A stretch of DNA of 61,203 nt from an uncultured Nitrospiraceae bacterium. GTDB taxonomy: Bacteria; Nitrospirota; Thermodesulfovibrionia; Thermodesulfovibrionales; Thermodesulfovibrionaceae. A program made the translations under genes and the position numbers. Below the pieces are notes generated by a model, which worked only from the letters and a program-made list of their open reading frames with translations, was not told the origin of the DNA and searched no databases. The stretch covers positions 1 to 61,203 of the forward strand of contig CAKZQH010000089.1 in the NCBI GenBank assembly GCA_937139565.1, written 5' to 3'. Positions 32,833 to 41,477 of the stretch are shown here, in pieces (position 1 is the stretch's first letter; each line of letters begins with the position of its first letter).

Positions 32833-33555
32833 ATGTTTTTTCTTAAAAAATTGTTCTCTTCTTTAATTTTGCCACCAGGTGTTATTGTTGTATTTTTTCT
32901 GATTTTGTTCTTTTTAGAGAAGAAGAGAAAACTTACTAAGGGGATTTTGCTATTTTTAGCGATTTTTCTATACCTAATCTCCATTGAGCCTGCAAAGGAC
33001 TTCCTATTCTACTTTATTGAAAAAAAGTATCCTGTTATTGAGTCAACAAAGGCAGACGCTATTGTTATCTTGGGAGGTGGAATGAGAAATGAAAATACTT
33101 TTGCAGAAGATACTTTAAATAGGGTTTTAAATGGTTACTTGCTCTATAAAAGAACAAAATTGCCAATAATTGTCTCTGGAGGAGTCTCTGAAGGTGGAAT
33201 TATTGAAGCAAAGTTAATGGCAAAGGCATTATTAGAAATGGGAGTAGATGAGAATAAGTTGATAATAGAGGATAAAAGTAGGGATACAACCCAAAATGCC
33301 ACCTATGTTTCTCAAATTTGCAAAGAGAAAGGATTAAGAAAGGTTTTTCTTGTAACTTCAGCATATCATATGGAAAGGGCTTTAATTATGTTTAAAAAAG
33401 CAGGAATGCAAGTTACTGCCTATCCAACGGATTTTAAAAGGACAGATAAATACACTGTTTATAGTTTTCTTCCCCATCATCAAACCTTTGCTCTTTCTGT
33501 TAAGGCACTGCGGGAATATATTGCCCTTATAGCTCTTCGTTTTTCTTTAATTTAG
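32833..33555 (+). CDS. ElyC/YdcF (DUF218) envelope protein
   Basis: A 240-residue membrane-anchored DUF218 protein. Two N-terminal hydrophobic segments (about 8-26 and 34-50) are followed by a periplasmic DUF218 domain: ADAIVILGGG (about 74-83), PIIVSGGVSEGG, IEDKSRDTTQNA and VFLVTSAYHMERAL. E. coli relatives with this layout (ElyC) are linked to peptidoglycan and undecaprenyl-carrier metabolism. The start at 32833 is preferred over 32815 because of the TATACT between them. It ends four bases before the convergent radical SAM gene. Confidence 0.8.
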   Translation: MFFLKKLFSSLILPPGVIVVFFLILFFLEKKRKLTKGILLFLAIFLYLISIEPAKDFLFYFIEKKYPVIESTKADAIVILGGGMRNENTFAEDTLNRVLNGYLLYKRTKLPIIVSGGVSEGGIIEAKLMAKALLEMGVDENKLIIEDKSRDTTQNATYVSQICKEKGLRKVFLVTSAYHMERALIMFKKAGMQVTAYPTDFKRTDKYTVYSFLPHHQTFALSVKALREYIALIALRFSLI

Positions 33556-33559
33556 GCAT

Positions 33560-34534
33560 TTAGCTAATTCTTATTTTGGGACAATCTTTGCAAACATAAG
33601 GTTTATTTTCGGAAGAATGTTTGCCTCTGAAATTTTTATAAGCCGTGCTTCTCCATATCTTAAGAAGAGAATCAGAATTGATGTTACCAAAACAAAGAGT
33701 TGTAGGTTCTTTTGCAGGAATACCTGTAAATACGCACGGAGACACATTTCCCAAACAGTTGATAAATATGGCATTGAGTGGTTTTTCAGAACAGGTATGT
33801 CTAATTCTATTTGGATGAGATAAGTTAAAGGATACGGATAAACCCTTTTCTTCTCCTCTCTGTACTGTCTCTAGAAGTTTATCTCTAAGTTTAATAAATT
33901 CCTTTTCTGTTTGAGGTACTAAAGATTCACTTTTAATGGAAATTTCGGGAATAAAGTCGAGTAAACTTATAACCACCTGCTCAATGCCTTTGTTTTTAAA
34001 CTCTTCAGTTATATTATCAATTTCGTTAAAATTAGATTTAAGAAGCATGTAAGCTATATTAATTTGAGGTTTTTTTACACCCTTTTTATCCTTGAGAACA
34101 TTTAGACTTTCAATAATTTTAAGGACCTTTTTAATAGATGTTCCTTTTCTTAGTAAATCGTTTGTTTTAATGCCTGTAAGAGAGAAAGATATAAAATCCA
34201 TTTCAAGCTCAATAATTTTTTCAAGGTGTGAAGCTTCAATTAGCATGGCATTTGTAGTAGTACCTATTTTACATCCCTTTTTTTTCCCAATTTCCACAAA
34301 ATCAAAGAAAGAAGGGTTACAGAAAGGTTCTCCCCATCCCTGAAGATACAGAAGTTTAGTTTTTTCCAAAAAGGGGACGATTTTTTTAAATTCATGCAGG
34401 GACAAGTTTCTGTTCTTCCATGTTTTTCTGTATATTGTATGAGGGCAATAAAAGCATTCAGCATTACAAAAGCTTGATATTTCTACTTGAATCCAAAGGA
34501 AGGAAGGCATTAAAAGTTTGTCTAAGAGCTTCAT
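33560..34534 (-). CDS. Radical SAM/SPASM-type protein
   Basis: A 324-residue radical SAM enzyme with the cluster motif C23-x3-C27-x2-C30 (CNAECFYC) near the N terminus and the GWGEPFCNP stretch for SAM contacts. The C-terminal region has a partial SPASM set (C in NCLGNVSPCVF and CKDCP), which usually binds auxiliary Fe-S clusters. Substrate is unknown and no precursor peptide gene is seen beside it. It is divergent from hemW with 17 bp between start codons and is predicted leaderless (TATAAT seven bases before the ATG). Confidence 0.88.
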   Translation of the reverse strand: MKLLDKLLMPSFLWIQVEISSFCNAECFYCPHTIYRKTWKNRNLSLHEFKKIVPFLEKTKLLYLQGWGEPFCNPSFFDFVEIGKKKGCKIGTTTNAMLIEASHLEKIIELEMDFISFSLTGIKTNDLLRKGTSIKKVLKIIESLNVLKDKKGVKKPQINIAYMLLKSNFNEIDNITEEFKNKGIEQVVISLLDFIPEISIKSESLVPQTEKEFIKLRDKLLETVQRGEEKGLSVSFNLSHPNRIRHTCSEKPLNAIFINCLGNVSPCVFTGIPAKEPTTLCFGNINSDSLLKIWRSTAYKNFRGKHSSENKPYVCKDCPKIRIS

Positions 34535-34551
34535 TTAGGCTATTATAAAAC
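34535..34551. promoter_or_regulatory. Shared divergent leaderless promoter, radical SAM / hemW
   Basis: The start codons are 17 bp apart. TATTAT (34541-34546) ends five bases before the hemW ATG. On the minus strand TATAAT (34547-34542) ends seven bases before the radical SAM ATG. The two hexamers overlap by five bases and neither gene has a Shine-Dalgarno. Confidence 0.5.
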
Positions 34552-35706
34552 ATGAATGATTTTTTTTCCTCTCTATATGTTCATGTTCCCTTTTGTATTA
34601 AAAAGTGTAGATATTGTGGTTTCTTTTCTATCAGATGGACTCAAGAACTTGAAGATTTATATTTGCAGGGAATTATAAAGGAGATACTCATAACTTCTCA
34701 GTTTCCCCATTCCCTTAAAACTATTTACATTGGTGGCGGAACTCCGTCCTGTTTAAGCAATAAGGGACTAATAAATCTCTTAGAGAAAATAGGAGCTGAA
34801 TACAGAAAGGAAAAGGAATGTGAGTTTACAGTTGAGATAAACCCAGCCACAGTGAATCCTGAAAAGCTTAGAATTTTAAAAGAGATGGGAGTAAATAGAT
34901 TGAGCATAGGAGTACAGTCTCTTGAAGATAGAGAACTTAGGATTTTAGGAAGAATTCACGATTCAAAACAAGCTTTAGATACCCTTAGGCTTGTCATAGA
35001 GGAAGGATTTGAGAATATTTCAGCAGATCTTATTTATGGAATACCTTTTCAGAGTATTGATAGCTGGAGGAAGACCCTTAGAGAATTAACAAAATTACCT
35101 ATTACCCATATTTCCTTATACGAACTATCAGTTGAAGAAAATACAGAACTTAAAAATGACATAGAACTAAGAATTTTGTCTTTACCAAGAGATGAAGATA
35201 CAGTAGAGATGTATTTTTCTGCCACTGACTTTTTAGGTGAGAGGGGATTTATAAAATACGAAATCTCAAATTTTGCAAGATCATCCCATGAGTGTCTTCA
35301 TAATTTAAATTACTGGAGAATAAAGCCATATCTTGGCATTGGTCCATCATCGCACTCCTTATTGAATAGAAGACGACTCCATAACCCTTCGGATTTATTT
35401 CTATATTTGGATTCTCTAAAATCTGGGAAGTTAGCCTGGAAAGAGGACTATGAATTAACACCAACAGAGGAGCTTAAAGAGAAGGTTTTCTTAGGCTTGA
35501 GGACTAAAGGAGGCATTATAGTTAAAAGTAGATGTTTGCTCTCTTTTTTTAGAGACTTCGAGAGAGAACAATTGGTTAAAATCTCTGGAGAAAGAGTGTC
35601 ACTTACTGATAAGGGAATGGTGCTTTCTAACGAGCTTTTTGTGAGGGTATTATCACATATTGAAAACTGTCTTTTCTGTAAACAAGAATCAGTAAGTCTT
35701 TCGTGA
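34552..35706 (+). CDS. hemW: HemW-like radical SAM heme chaperone
   Basis: A 384-residue HemN-family protein. It has the radical SAM cysteines C15-x3-C19-x2-C22 followed by G-F (YVHVPFCIKKCRYCGFF), the GGGTPS loop (about 62-67), and NRLSIGVQSL. Length and lack of the extra N-terminal part of true HemN fit HemW, which carries heme rather than oxidising coproporphyrinogen. The final 80 bp overlap, in antisense, the 3' end of the PDZ gene. Confidence 0.88.
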   Translation: MNDFFSSLYVHVPFCIKKCRYCGFFSIRWTQELEDLYLQGIIKEILITSQFPHSLKTIYIGGGTPSCLSNKGLINLLEKIGAEYRKEKECEFTVEINPATVNPEKLRILKEMGVNRLSIGVQSLEDRELRILGRIHDSKQALDTLRLVIEEGFENISADLIYGIPFQSIDSWRKTLRELTKLPITHISLYELSVEENTELKNDIELRILSLPRDEDTVEMYFSATDFLGERGFIKYEISNFARSSHECLHNLNYWRIKPYLGIGPSSHSLLNRRRLHNPSDLFLYLDSLKSGKLAWKEDYELTPTEELKEKVFLGLRTKGGIIVKSRCLLSFFRDFEREQLVKISGERVSLTDKGMVLSNELFVRVLSHIENCLFCKQESVSLS

Positions 35707-36799
35707 GGGCTTGAGCTAAAGTATCTTCATAATCCTTGATATTGGTTATAGGTTTTCTATTAACTTCGACTATAATATCCTCTTCCTTGAGAATTCCCAA
35801 GGCTGAGCTATCTTCCTCAATTTTTCTAACGAATACGCCTTTTATTGACTTGGGAAGATATCGTCTGGAAGATTCAGGAATTTCTGTAACTATCAAGCCT
35901 TTTATAGTAGGAATCAAAGGTAAAGGTTTTGTTTGTAAGACCTGAAAAGGTGATTCTTCAAGAAGCACAGGAATAGTAAGTTGACTTCCATCTTTTATTA
36001 CCCTTAAATTTATTTTTTCTCCAGCAAATTTAGTAGAGAGAAAATTTTGCAAATCCTTTAGATCTCTAATTTTTATATCGTCAGCTCCGACAATAATATC
36101 ACCTCTTCGAAGTCCAGCTTTTTCAGAAGGTCCACCTTCGTAAATATTGGTTATGACAATGCCTTCTGGAGCAGAGAGAAACTTTTTTAGGTCTTCACCA
36201 ATTGTCTGTGCCTGAAGTCCCAGCCAGCCAGGTTTTCTATTAATTAATTTGCTTATTTGTGAATAGATAGGTCTAATAATTAAAGTTTCAGAAATAGCTC
36301 CAGCTTTTGTAATAATCCCAATAGGATTTAAGTCAAGGCTAAGTAGGAGAGAACCTAAGGGATATTTTCCTTCAATTTTGATTTTTCCATCTTCTGTATA
36401 GCCCTTCACAAGAACTATAGCTGGATTTTCAAAAAAGGTGTAAAGAATAAAAACATCGTCTCCACTTTCTTGAACACTGAAGGTTACCGGTGTTTTTTCT
36501 GTATTTAGCTTTACTATTGCTAAATTTAAACGAGAATCAAGGGCTACAATCGAAAGATTTTTAACCTCTTCAATAGCAGTAGCTGGCACTATGGCAAAGT
36601 CTCTATCAATTGCAACTCCCACTGAATTTCCAATGGGAGTAATTGAGTTTGCAAATTTTTGATGAATCATATGGAAATTGTTTTTAAAATTTTTTAAAGA
36701 GGTTTCTTGGCAGAAAGTTTCAGAGTTAAAGATTAAAATAAGAAGAGCTAAATTGACCAAATAGATTATAGATTTGGCATAATTTTTATTTGTAAACAT
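35627..36799 (-). CDS. HtrA-like pseudoprotease with PDZ domains
   Basis: A 390-residue exported protein. A signal peptide (about 8-30) precedes a trypsin-like domain whose catalytic residues are lost: the region equivalent to DegP NAHVV reads IVPATAI, and the GNSGG serine loop reads YPLGSLLLSLDLNPIGI. Two PDZ domains follow (about 190-275, GWLGLQAQTIG... GLRRGDIIVGADD; and about 285-385, ILKEEDIIVEVNRKPI). It should act as a periplasmic binding or sensing protein rather than a protease. It overlaps the upstream tilS by 34 bp and hemW by 80 bp in antisense. Confidence 0.82.
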   Translation of the reverse strand: MFTNKNYAKSIIYLVNLALLILIFNSETFCQETSLKNFKNNFHMIHQKFANSITPIGNSVGVAIDRDFAIVPATAIEEVKNLSIVALDSRLNLAIVKLNTEKTPVTFSVQESGDDVFILYTFFENPAIVLVKGYTEDGKIKIEGKYPLGSLLLSLDLNPIGIITKAGAISETLIIRPIYSQISKLINRKPGWLGLQAQTIGEDLKKFLSAPEGIVITNIYEGGPSEKAGLRRGDIIVGADDIKIRDLKDLQNFLSTKFAGEKINLRVIKDGSQLTIPVLLEESPFQVLQTKPLPLIPTIKGLIVTEIPESSRRYLPKSIKGVFVRKIEEDSSALGILKEEDIIVEVNRKPITNIKDYEDTLAQALTKDLLILVYRKDSFQYVIIPSQKAR

Positions 36800-38148
36800 C
36801 TTGTAGTATTATGCTCAATTTTAAACCTATCGTCAAGTCTGTATCCTGCTATGCAGATTATTTCACCGTTGCTTTCAATTATTGGAATCAAATCTCTTTC
36901 GTCTCTTGGAACTTTTTCATCCACAAAAAAATCCTGTAATTTTTTTCTTTTTCCCAAACCAAAAGGATAGAAATAATCTCCTTCTTTTCTGCTTCTAACA
37001 ATAAGTGGAAATTTAACTTTATCAGCATCTACATATATTATTTTTTTACCATCTCCAAAATCTGTAACTTCATCCCTGTTCATTTCATTTAAACTTAATG
37101 TTAATGAAGCCTCAACAATATTTATGCTTTGAGGCTTCTCTATTGTATAGGTTGAAAGTTTACCCGGAGGTTCACAAGTAATAATCACTGTTGAATACCC
37201 CTTTATTGCTCTGATTCCCTTCGGAAGATAAATTCTATCGCCAGCTTTACCCTTTTTAATTAGTTGAATGATTTGATCAATGTGATCAAATTCTATGCCC
37301 TTTAGGTCTTTTACGCTATCAATTGCAACTCTCAAGGCTCTTCGAAGAACAACAATATTCAAAACTTCCATTGGATTACAAAACAACTCAACCTTTCTGT
37401 CTGTTCTTCTACTCATAAGCCTCATAAGAGCTTTTGTAACGGAAACATTTATGAAGTCATTTTCCTCTCTCATAATCTCAGCAGTTTTTGAGATGATTTT
37501 AATCCCTTGAGGAGATATAGATTTTATTACAGGCATTAGCTCTTGACGGATTTTATTTCTTAAATATTTAGGGCTTTTGTTGGAGGAATCTGTAATATAA
37601 GAAATATTTTTCTCTTTTAAAAATTCTTCGATTTCTTCTCGCTCTATTTCAATTAAAGGCCGAATAATTTTTTTTCTCACTGGAGGAATTCCGCTTAATC
37701 CAGCTGGTCCTGCACCTCTAAGAAGTCTCATAATGACCGTTTCTGCTTGATCATCTGCATTGTGAGCAACGGCAATCTTATGAGCTTTAATGTTTATGCT
37801 AATTTGATCGAGAGCAGCATATCTTAGGTTTCTCGCAGCCTCCTGGATATTTATTCTCTCTCTCTTGGCAATCTCTTTAACATCAACTGCCTGGGTATAA
37901 AAGGGAATATCCAAATTTTCGCATAATCTCTTGCAAAATTCAATTTCAGCTGGTACTTCATCTGGCCTTAATTTATGATCAATATAAGCTGCTGAAATTT
38001 TTAATTTATAGTGTCCCTTAAGATGGTTAAGTAAGTGTAAAAGACAAACAGAGTCAGGTCCTCCTGAAAGGCCTACTAACACATGATCACCATGTGAAAG
38101 CATATTATACTTTTCAATCGTTTTTATTGCTTTTTGATAAAAATTCAT
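36766..38148 (-). CDS. tilS: tRNA(Ile)-lysidine synthetase
   Basis: Modifies C34 of tRNA-Ile(CAU) to lysidine so that it reads AUA codons. The 460-residue protein has the PP-loop LVGLSGGPDSVCLL (about 23-36), AHNADDQAETVIMRLLRGAGPAGLSGI (about 128-154) and RPLI/ITDSSN motifs, then C-terminal tRNA-binding domains. I chose the ATG at 38148, which puts the PP-loop at the usual distance; longer in-frame starts up to 38226 add an atypical hydrophobic extension. A TAAAAT lies eight bases before 38148. Confidence 0.93.
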   Translation of the reverse strand: MNFYQKAIKTIEKYNMLSHGDHVLVGLSGGPDSVCLLHLLNHLKGHYKLKISAAYIDHKLRPDEVPAEIEFCKRLCENLDIPFYTQAVDVKEIAKRERINIQEAARNLRYAALDQISINIKAHKIAVAHNADDQAETVIMRLLRGAGPAGLSGIPPVRKKIIRPLIEIEREEIEEFLKEKNISYITDSSNKSPKYLRNKIRQELMPVIKSISPQGIKIISKTAEIMREENDFINVSVTKALMRLMSRRTDRKVELFCNPMEVLNIVVLRRALRVAIDSVKDLKGIEFDHIDQIIQLIKKGKAGDRIYLPKGIRAIKGYSTVIITCEPPGKLSTYTIEKPQSINIVEASLTLSLNEMNRDEVTDFGDGKKIIYVDADKVKFPLIVRSRKEGDYFYPFGLGKRKKLQDFFVDEKVPRDERDLIPIIESNGEIICIAGYRLDDRFKIEHNTTRCLQIKIMPNL

Positions 38149-38184
38149 AACTTTTAATTTTAACAGATTTAAGATTACTTTTAT

Positions 38185-38304
38185 ATGAGGAGATATAAAT
38201 ACCTGAAACATCGAGAGAAATATCATATTTACTCCTTAGACGACGAGGTTTACTTAGGTTGGTCTTGTGAACGTGAAAGATCGTTGAATTTTAAATTTAG
38301 ATAA
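38185..38304 (+). CDS. Possible 39-residue basic small protein
   Basis: A short frame between the divergent tilS and acyl-CoA synthetase genes encodes 39 residues, rich in K/R/Y/E, with a middle segment YSLDDEVYLGW. It has no Shine-Dalgarno; a TAAGAT ends nine bases before the ATG, in line with the leaderless pattern seen elsewhere. Its local base composition is less AT-rich than the flanks. It may equally be chance. Confidence 0.2.
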   Translation: MRRYKYLKHREKYHIYSLDDEVYLGWSCERERSLNFKFR

Positions 38305-38413
38305 ATAAATATAATCATTTGTCTTAGATTTGTAGGTTAAAGTAAATTTCTTGATAAATGTATTATTTTTATTTTATGATTTAAAGTTATTTAATTTTTC
38401 TCTGGAGGAGCCT

Positions 38414-40024
38414 ATGCAAATGGAACTTGACAAGTATTACGAAAGCATTAGAAATTTTAAACTTGAAGTGCCTGAAAGATTTTCTTTTCCTTTAGATGTT
38501 TTTGACAAGTGGGGAGACTCTAAGGCATTAATATGGACTAATGGTCAGGAAATAAAAGAGTTCTCCTTTAAAGATTTAACTCAACTTTCTAGTAAATTAG
38601 CTGGAGGATTTAGAAAGCTCGGAATAAAGAGGGGCGATAGAGTTTTAGTAATATTGCCAAATATACATGAGTGGTGGGTAATAATTCTTGCCATTATGAG
38701 AATAAATGCTATTGCAATACCAGGAACAACTTTGCTTACTGCAAAGGACATTGAATATAGACTTAAGGCCGGTGAGATTAAGGCAGTGGTAACCGATTTA
38801 GAGAACTCACAAAAAATTGAAGAGGCAGTTAATAAGCATGGAAAAGATGTTATTTTGATAAACTTAGACAAAAAGGCTGGTTGGGAAAGTTACGATAGTT
38901 TGTTAAATAGTGAGGCCTTTTTAGGAGAAAGAACCTATTCAGATGATCCGGCCTTTATTTTCTTTACCTCTGGAACAACTGGACTACCCAAAATGGTTTT
39001 GCACACCCAGGTTAGTTATCCTCTTGCGCATACCATAACAGGTAAATTCTGGCTTGATCTTAAACCGGGAGATGTTCACTGGAATATTTCAGACACCGGC
39101 TGGGCTAAAGCTGCTTGGTCAAGTTTTTTTGGACCATGGAACATGGGAGCTACAGTTTTTACATATTACAGAAAGGGTAAATTTGATCCTGCTATGATTG
39201 TGGATACACTTAAGAAATACAAGCTAAGTACAATCTGTGCTCCTCCGACTGCATACAGGATGATAGTAAAAGAGATTCCTGCAAAAGATTTGAAGTTTAG
39301 TAGCGTTAGACACTTTGTTGCAGCTGGCGAGCCACTTAATCCAGAAATTATCAATATCTGGAAAGAAGCAACAGGGGATTATATATATAATGGCTACGGA
39401 CAGACAGAAACAGTCAATACCCTTGCCATGCTTCGTGATTTTCCTATGAAGGCAGGAGCAACTGGTGTTCCAACTCCTGGATTTGAAATTGACATAGTTG
39501 ATGATGATGGTAATCCCTTACCACCAGAAACAGAGGGGAATATAGCCATTAAGATAAATCCTTCAAGACCTGTTGGTTTATTCAAGGAATATATAGGCGA
39601 TAAATTAGAAATGGCGGCTGCGTTCAGAGGTGATTGGTATTATACCAGAGATAGAGGATATAAAGATAAAGAGGGATATTTCTGGTTTGTTGGAAGAGAA
39701 GATGATGTAATCATAAGCGCTGGATATCGAATTGGACCTTTTGAAGTTGAAAGCGCTCTCATTAAGCATCCTGCGATTAAAGAAGCTGCAGTCGTTGCAA
39801 GTCCAGACGAGGTAAGAGGTGAAGTGGTTAAAGCCTTTGTAGTACTTACTCAGGACTATGAGCCATCAGATGCGCTCATTAAGGATATACAGGATTTTGT
39901 TAAAAAAGAAACAGCGCCATATAAATATCCAAGAAAGATTGAGTTTGTCGATGAACTTCCAAAGACAATTAGTGGTAAAATAAAAAGAAAAGAGCTCAAA
40001 CTTAAAGAATTCGGGAAGCTATAA
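38414..40024 (+). CDS. Acyl-CoA synthetase (medium-chain ACSM/benzoate type)
   Basis: AMP-forming ligase that activates a carboxylic acid to its CoA thioester. The 536-residue protein has the P-loop FFTSGTTGLPKMVLHT, the YNGYGQTE adenylate motif, YYTRDRGYKDKEGYFWFVGR and the catalytic lysine in TISGKIKRKEL near the C terminus. The YPLAHTITGKFWLDLKPGDVHWNISDTGWAKA segment (two parts) fits the ACSM group acting on medium-chain or aromatic acids. The start at 38414 has GGAGG five bases upstream; the in-frame ATG at 38351 has none. Substrate is not determined. Confidence 0.87.
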   Translation: MQMELDKYYESIRNFKLEVPERFSFPLDVFDKWGDSKALIWTNGQEIKEFSFKDLTQLSSKLAGGFRKLGIKRGDRVLVILPNIHEWWVIILAIMRINAIAIPGTTLLTAKDIEYRLKAGEIKAVVTDLENSQKIEEAVNKHGKDVILINLDKKAGWESYDSLLNSEAFLGERTYSDDPAFIFFTSGTTGLPKMVLHTQVSYPLAHTITGKFWLDLKPGDVHWNISDTGWAKAAWSSFFGPWNMGATVFTYYRKGKFDPAMIVDTLKKYKLSTICAPPTAYRMIVKEIPAKDLKFSSVRHFVAAGEPLNPEIINIWKEATGDYIYNGYGQTETVNTLAMLRDFPMKAGATGVPTPGFEIDIVDDDGNPLPPETEGNIAIKINPSRPVGLFKEYIGDKLEMAAAFRGDWYYTRDRGYKDKEGYFWFVGREDDVIISAGYRIGPFEVESALIKHPAIKEAAVVASPDEVRGEVVKAFVVLTQDYEPSDALIKDIQDFVKKETAPYKYPRKIEFVDELPKTISGKIKRKELKLKEFGKL

Positions 40025-40029
40025 GTAAA

Positions 40030-41022
40030 ATGTCATACATATCTGTTATCGGAGCAGGAAGCTGGGGAACTACCCTGGCTTCTCTGCTTGCAAAAAAAGG
40101 TTTTGATGTGGTTCTTTGGGCAAGAGAATCTGAGGTGGTAGATGCTATAAATTCGAGGAGAGAAAATCCTATTTATCTGCCAAATTATGAACTGCCAGAA
40201 GGACTTTTCTGTACAAGTAATATTATTGAAGCCACAAAAAAAGCAAGATTCATTGTAAGCGTCGTGCCTACACAATTTATAAGAGCTGTTTTTATGCCTA
40301 TTTGTAAAGATTTAAATAGAGACATTATTATAGTCAGTGCTTCTAAAGGAATAGAAAAGGGCACCTTAAAAACTCCATCAATGATTCTTAGCGAGATATT
40401 AGATAGAAATGTAAATGTTTTATCAGGACCAACCTTTGCAATTGAAGTTGCTCAAGAAAAACCAACGGCAGTTACAATTTCAGGTCCTGATGTTAGAGAA
40501 AGATTACTTTTGCAGGAAATTTTTAGCACCTACTATTTTAGAGTTTATGAACATGACGATCCAATAGGAGCTGAGATTGGTGGAGCTATAAAAAATGTTA
40601 TTGCTATTGCATCAGGTATATGTGATGCTCTTGCACTCGGCAACAATGCAAGGGCTGCCCTTATTACAAGAGGGCTTCACGAGATGATGCGGCTTGGTAA
40701 AAAAATGGGAGCAAAGGAAATTACTTTCTCTGGCTTAAGCGGGCTTGGAGATCTTTTTCTTACCTGTACTTCCAATCTTTCAAGAAATTATACTGTAGGT
40801 TATAGACTTGGTAAAGGAGAGACTATAAACCAAATATCTGCAAGTATGCGTTCAGTTGCTGAGGGAGTCGAGACAAGCCTTTCCACTGTAGAGCTTTCTA
40901 AGAAATTTAATATTGAGATGCCTGTATCAATGGAAGTTTATAAGGTAATTTATGAAGGCAAGTCTCCTAAAGAAGCAGCTAATGATTTAATGAATAGGGC
41001 TTTAAAGCCCGAATTTTATTAG
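40030..41022 (+). CDS. gpsA: Glycerol-3-phosphate dehydrogenase [NAD(P)+]
   Basis: Reduces dihydroxyacetone phosphate to sn-glycerol 3-phosphate, the glycerolipid backbone. The 330-residue enzyme starts with the Rossmann motif VIGAGSWGTTLA (5-16) and has VLSGPTFAIEVA (about 136-147), GAEIGGAIKNVIAIASGICDAL with the catalytic lysine, and SGLSGLGDLFLTCTSNLSRNY. It begins five bases after the acyl-CoA synthetase stop with no clear Shine-Dalgarno. Its stop shares TTAG with the rimI stop on the other strand. Confidence 0.97.
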   Translation: MSYISVIGAGSWGTTLASLLAKKGFDVVLWARESEVVDAINSRRENPIYLPNYELPEGLFCTSNIIEATKKARFIVSVVPTQFIRAVFMPICKDLNRDIIIVSASKGIEKGTLKTPSMILSEILDRNVNVLSGPTFAIEVAQEKPTAVTISGPDVRERLLLQEIFSTYYFRVYEHDDPIGAEIGGAIKNVIAIASGICDALALGNNARAALITRGLHEMMRLGKKMGAKEITFSGLSGLGDLFLTCTSNLSRNYTVGYRLGKGETINQISASMRSVAEGVETSLSTVELSKKFNIEMPVSMEVYKVIYEGKSPKEAANDLMNRALKPEFY

Positions 41023-41477
41023 ATTTTTTGGAATTCATCATTTGATTGGAAGTCATACTGCATTATAAGTGCGTCTTCTTCAGGTATCTGATAATAATTT
41101 TTGCGAATTCCTCTAATTTTAAAGCCAGCTTTTTCATAGAGTCTTATTGCTTCGGTGTTAGAGACTCTTACCTCAAGAAAACAGTTTTTCGCTGTTTTTT
41201 TAATTTCCGCTAAGGCATTACTGAGGATTTTAGTAGCTACTCCCTTTTTTCTCCAATTAGGCTTTACTGCAATTGATAGTATTTCCCCTTCATCGGCAAT
41301 TATACGATATATGATGTAGCCAATTATTTCTCCCTTAAATTCAGCTACTTTTAATGAAGAGTTTTTTTGCGAGAGTTCTGCTCGAAAGGATTTTGGAGAC
41401 CAGGGGAGTATGAAGCTATTATTCGCAATTTCAACAATCTGTGGCAGATCATCCTCACTTGCACTGCGTATTATCAT
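41019..41477 (-). CDS. rimI: Ribosomal-protein-alanine N-acetyltransferase, RimI-like
   Basis: A 152-residue GNAT enzyme. SIAVKPNWRKKGVATKIL (about 69-86) is the acetyl-CoA-binding motif A and LEVRVSNTEAIRLYEKAGF (about 99-117) is motif B. RimI acetylates the N terminus of S18 in E. coli; placement next to tsaB is the conserved tsaB-rimI pairing. Its ATG overlaps the tsaB stop by four bp. In the same window S18 begins MQQ, not MA, so the native target may differ. Confidence 0.9.
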   Translation of the reverse strand: MIIRSASEDDLPQIVEIANNSFILPWSPKSFRAELSQKNSSLKVAEFKGEIIGYIIYRIIADEGEILSIAVKPNWRKKGVATKILSNALAEIKKTAKNCFLEVRVSNTEAIRLYEKAGFKIRGIRKNYYQIPEEDALIMQYDFQSNDEFQKI

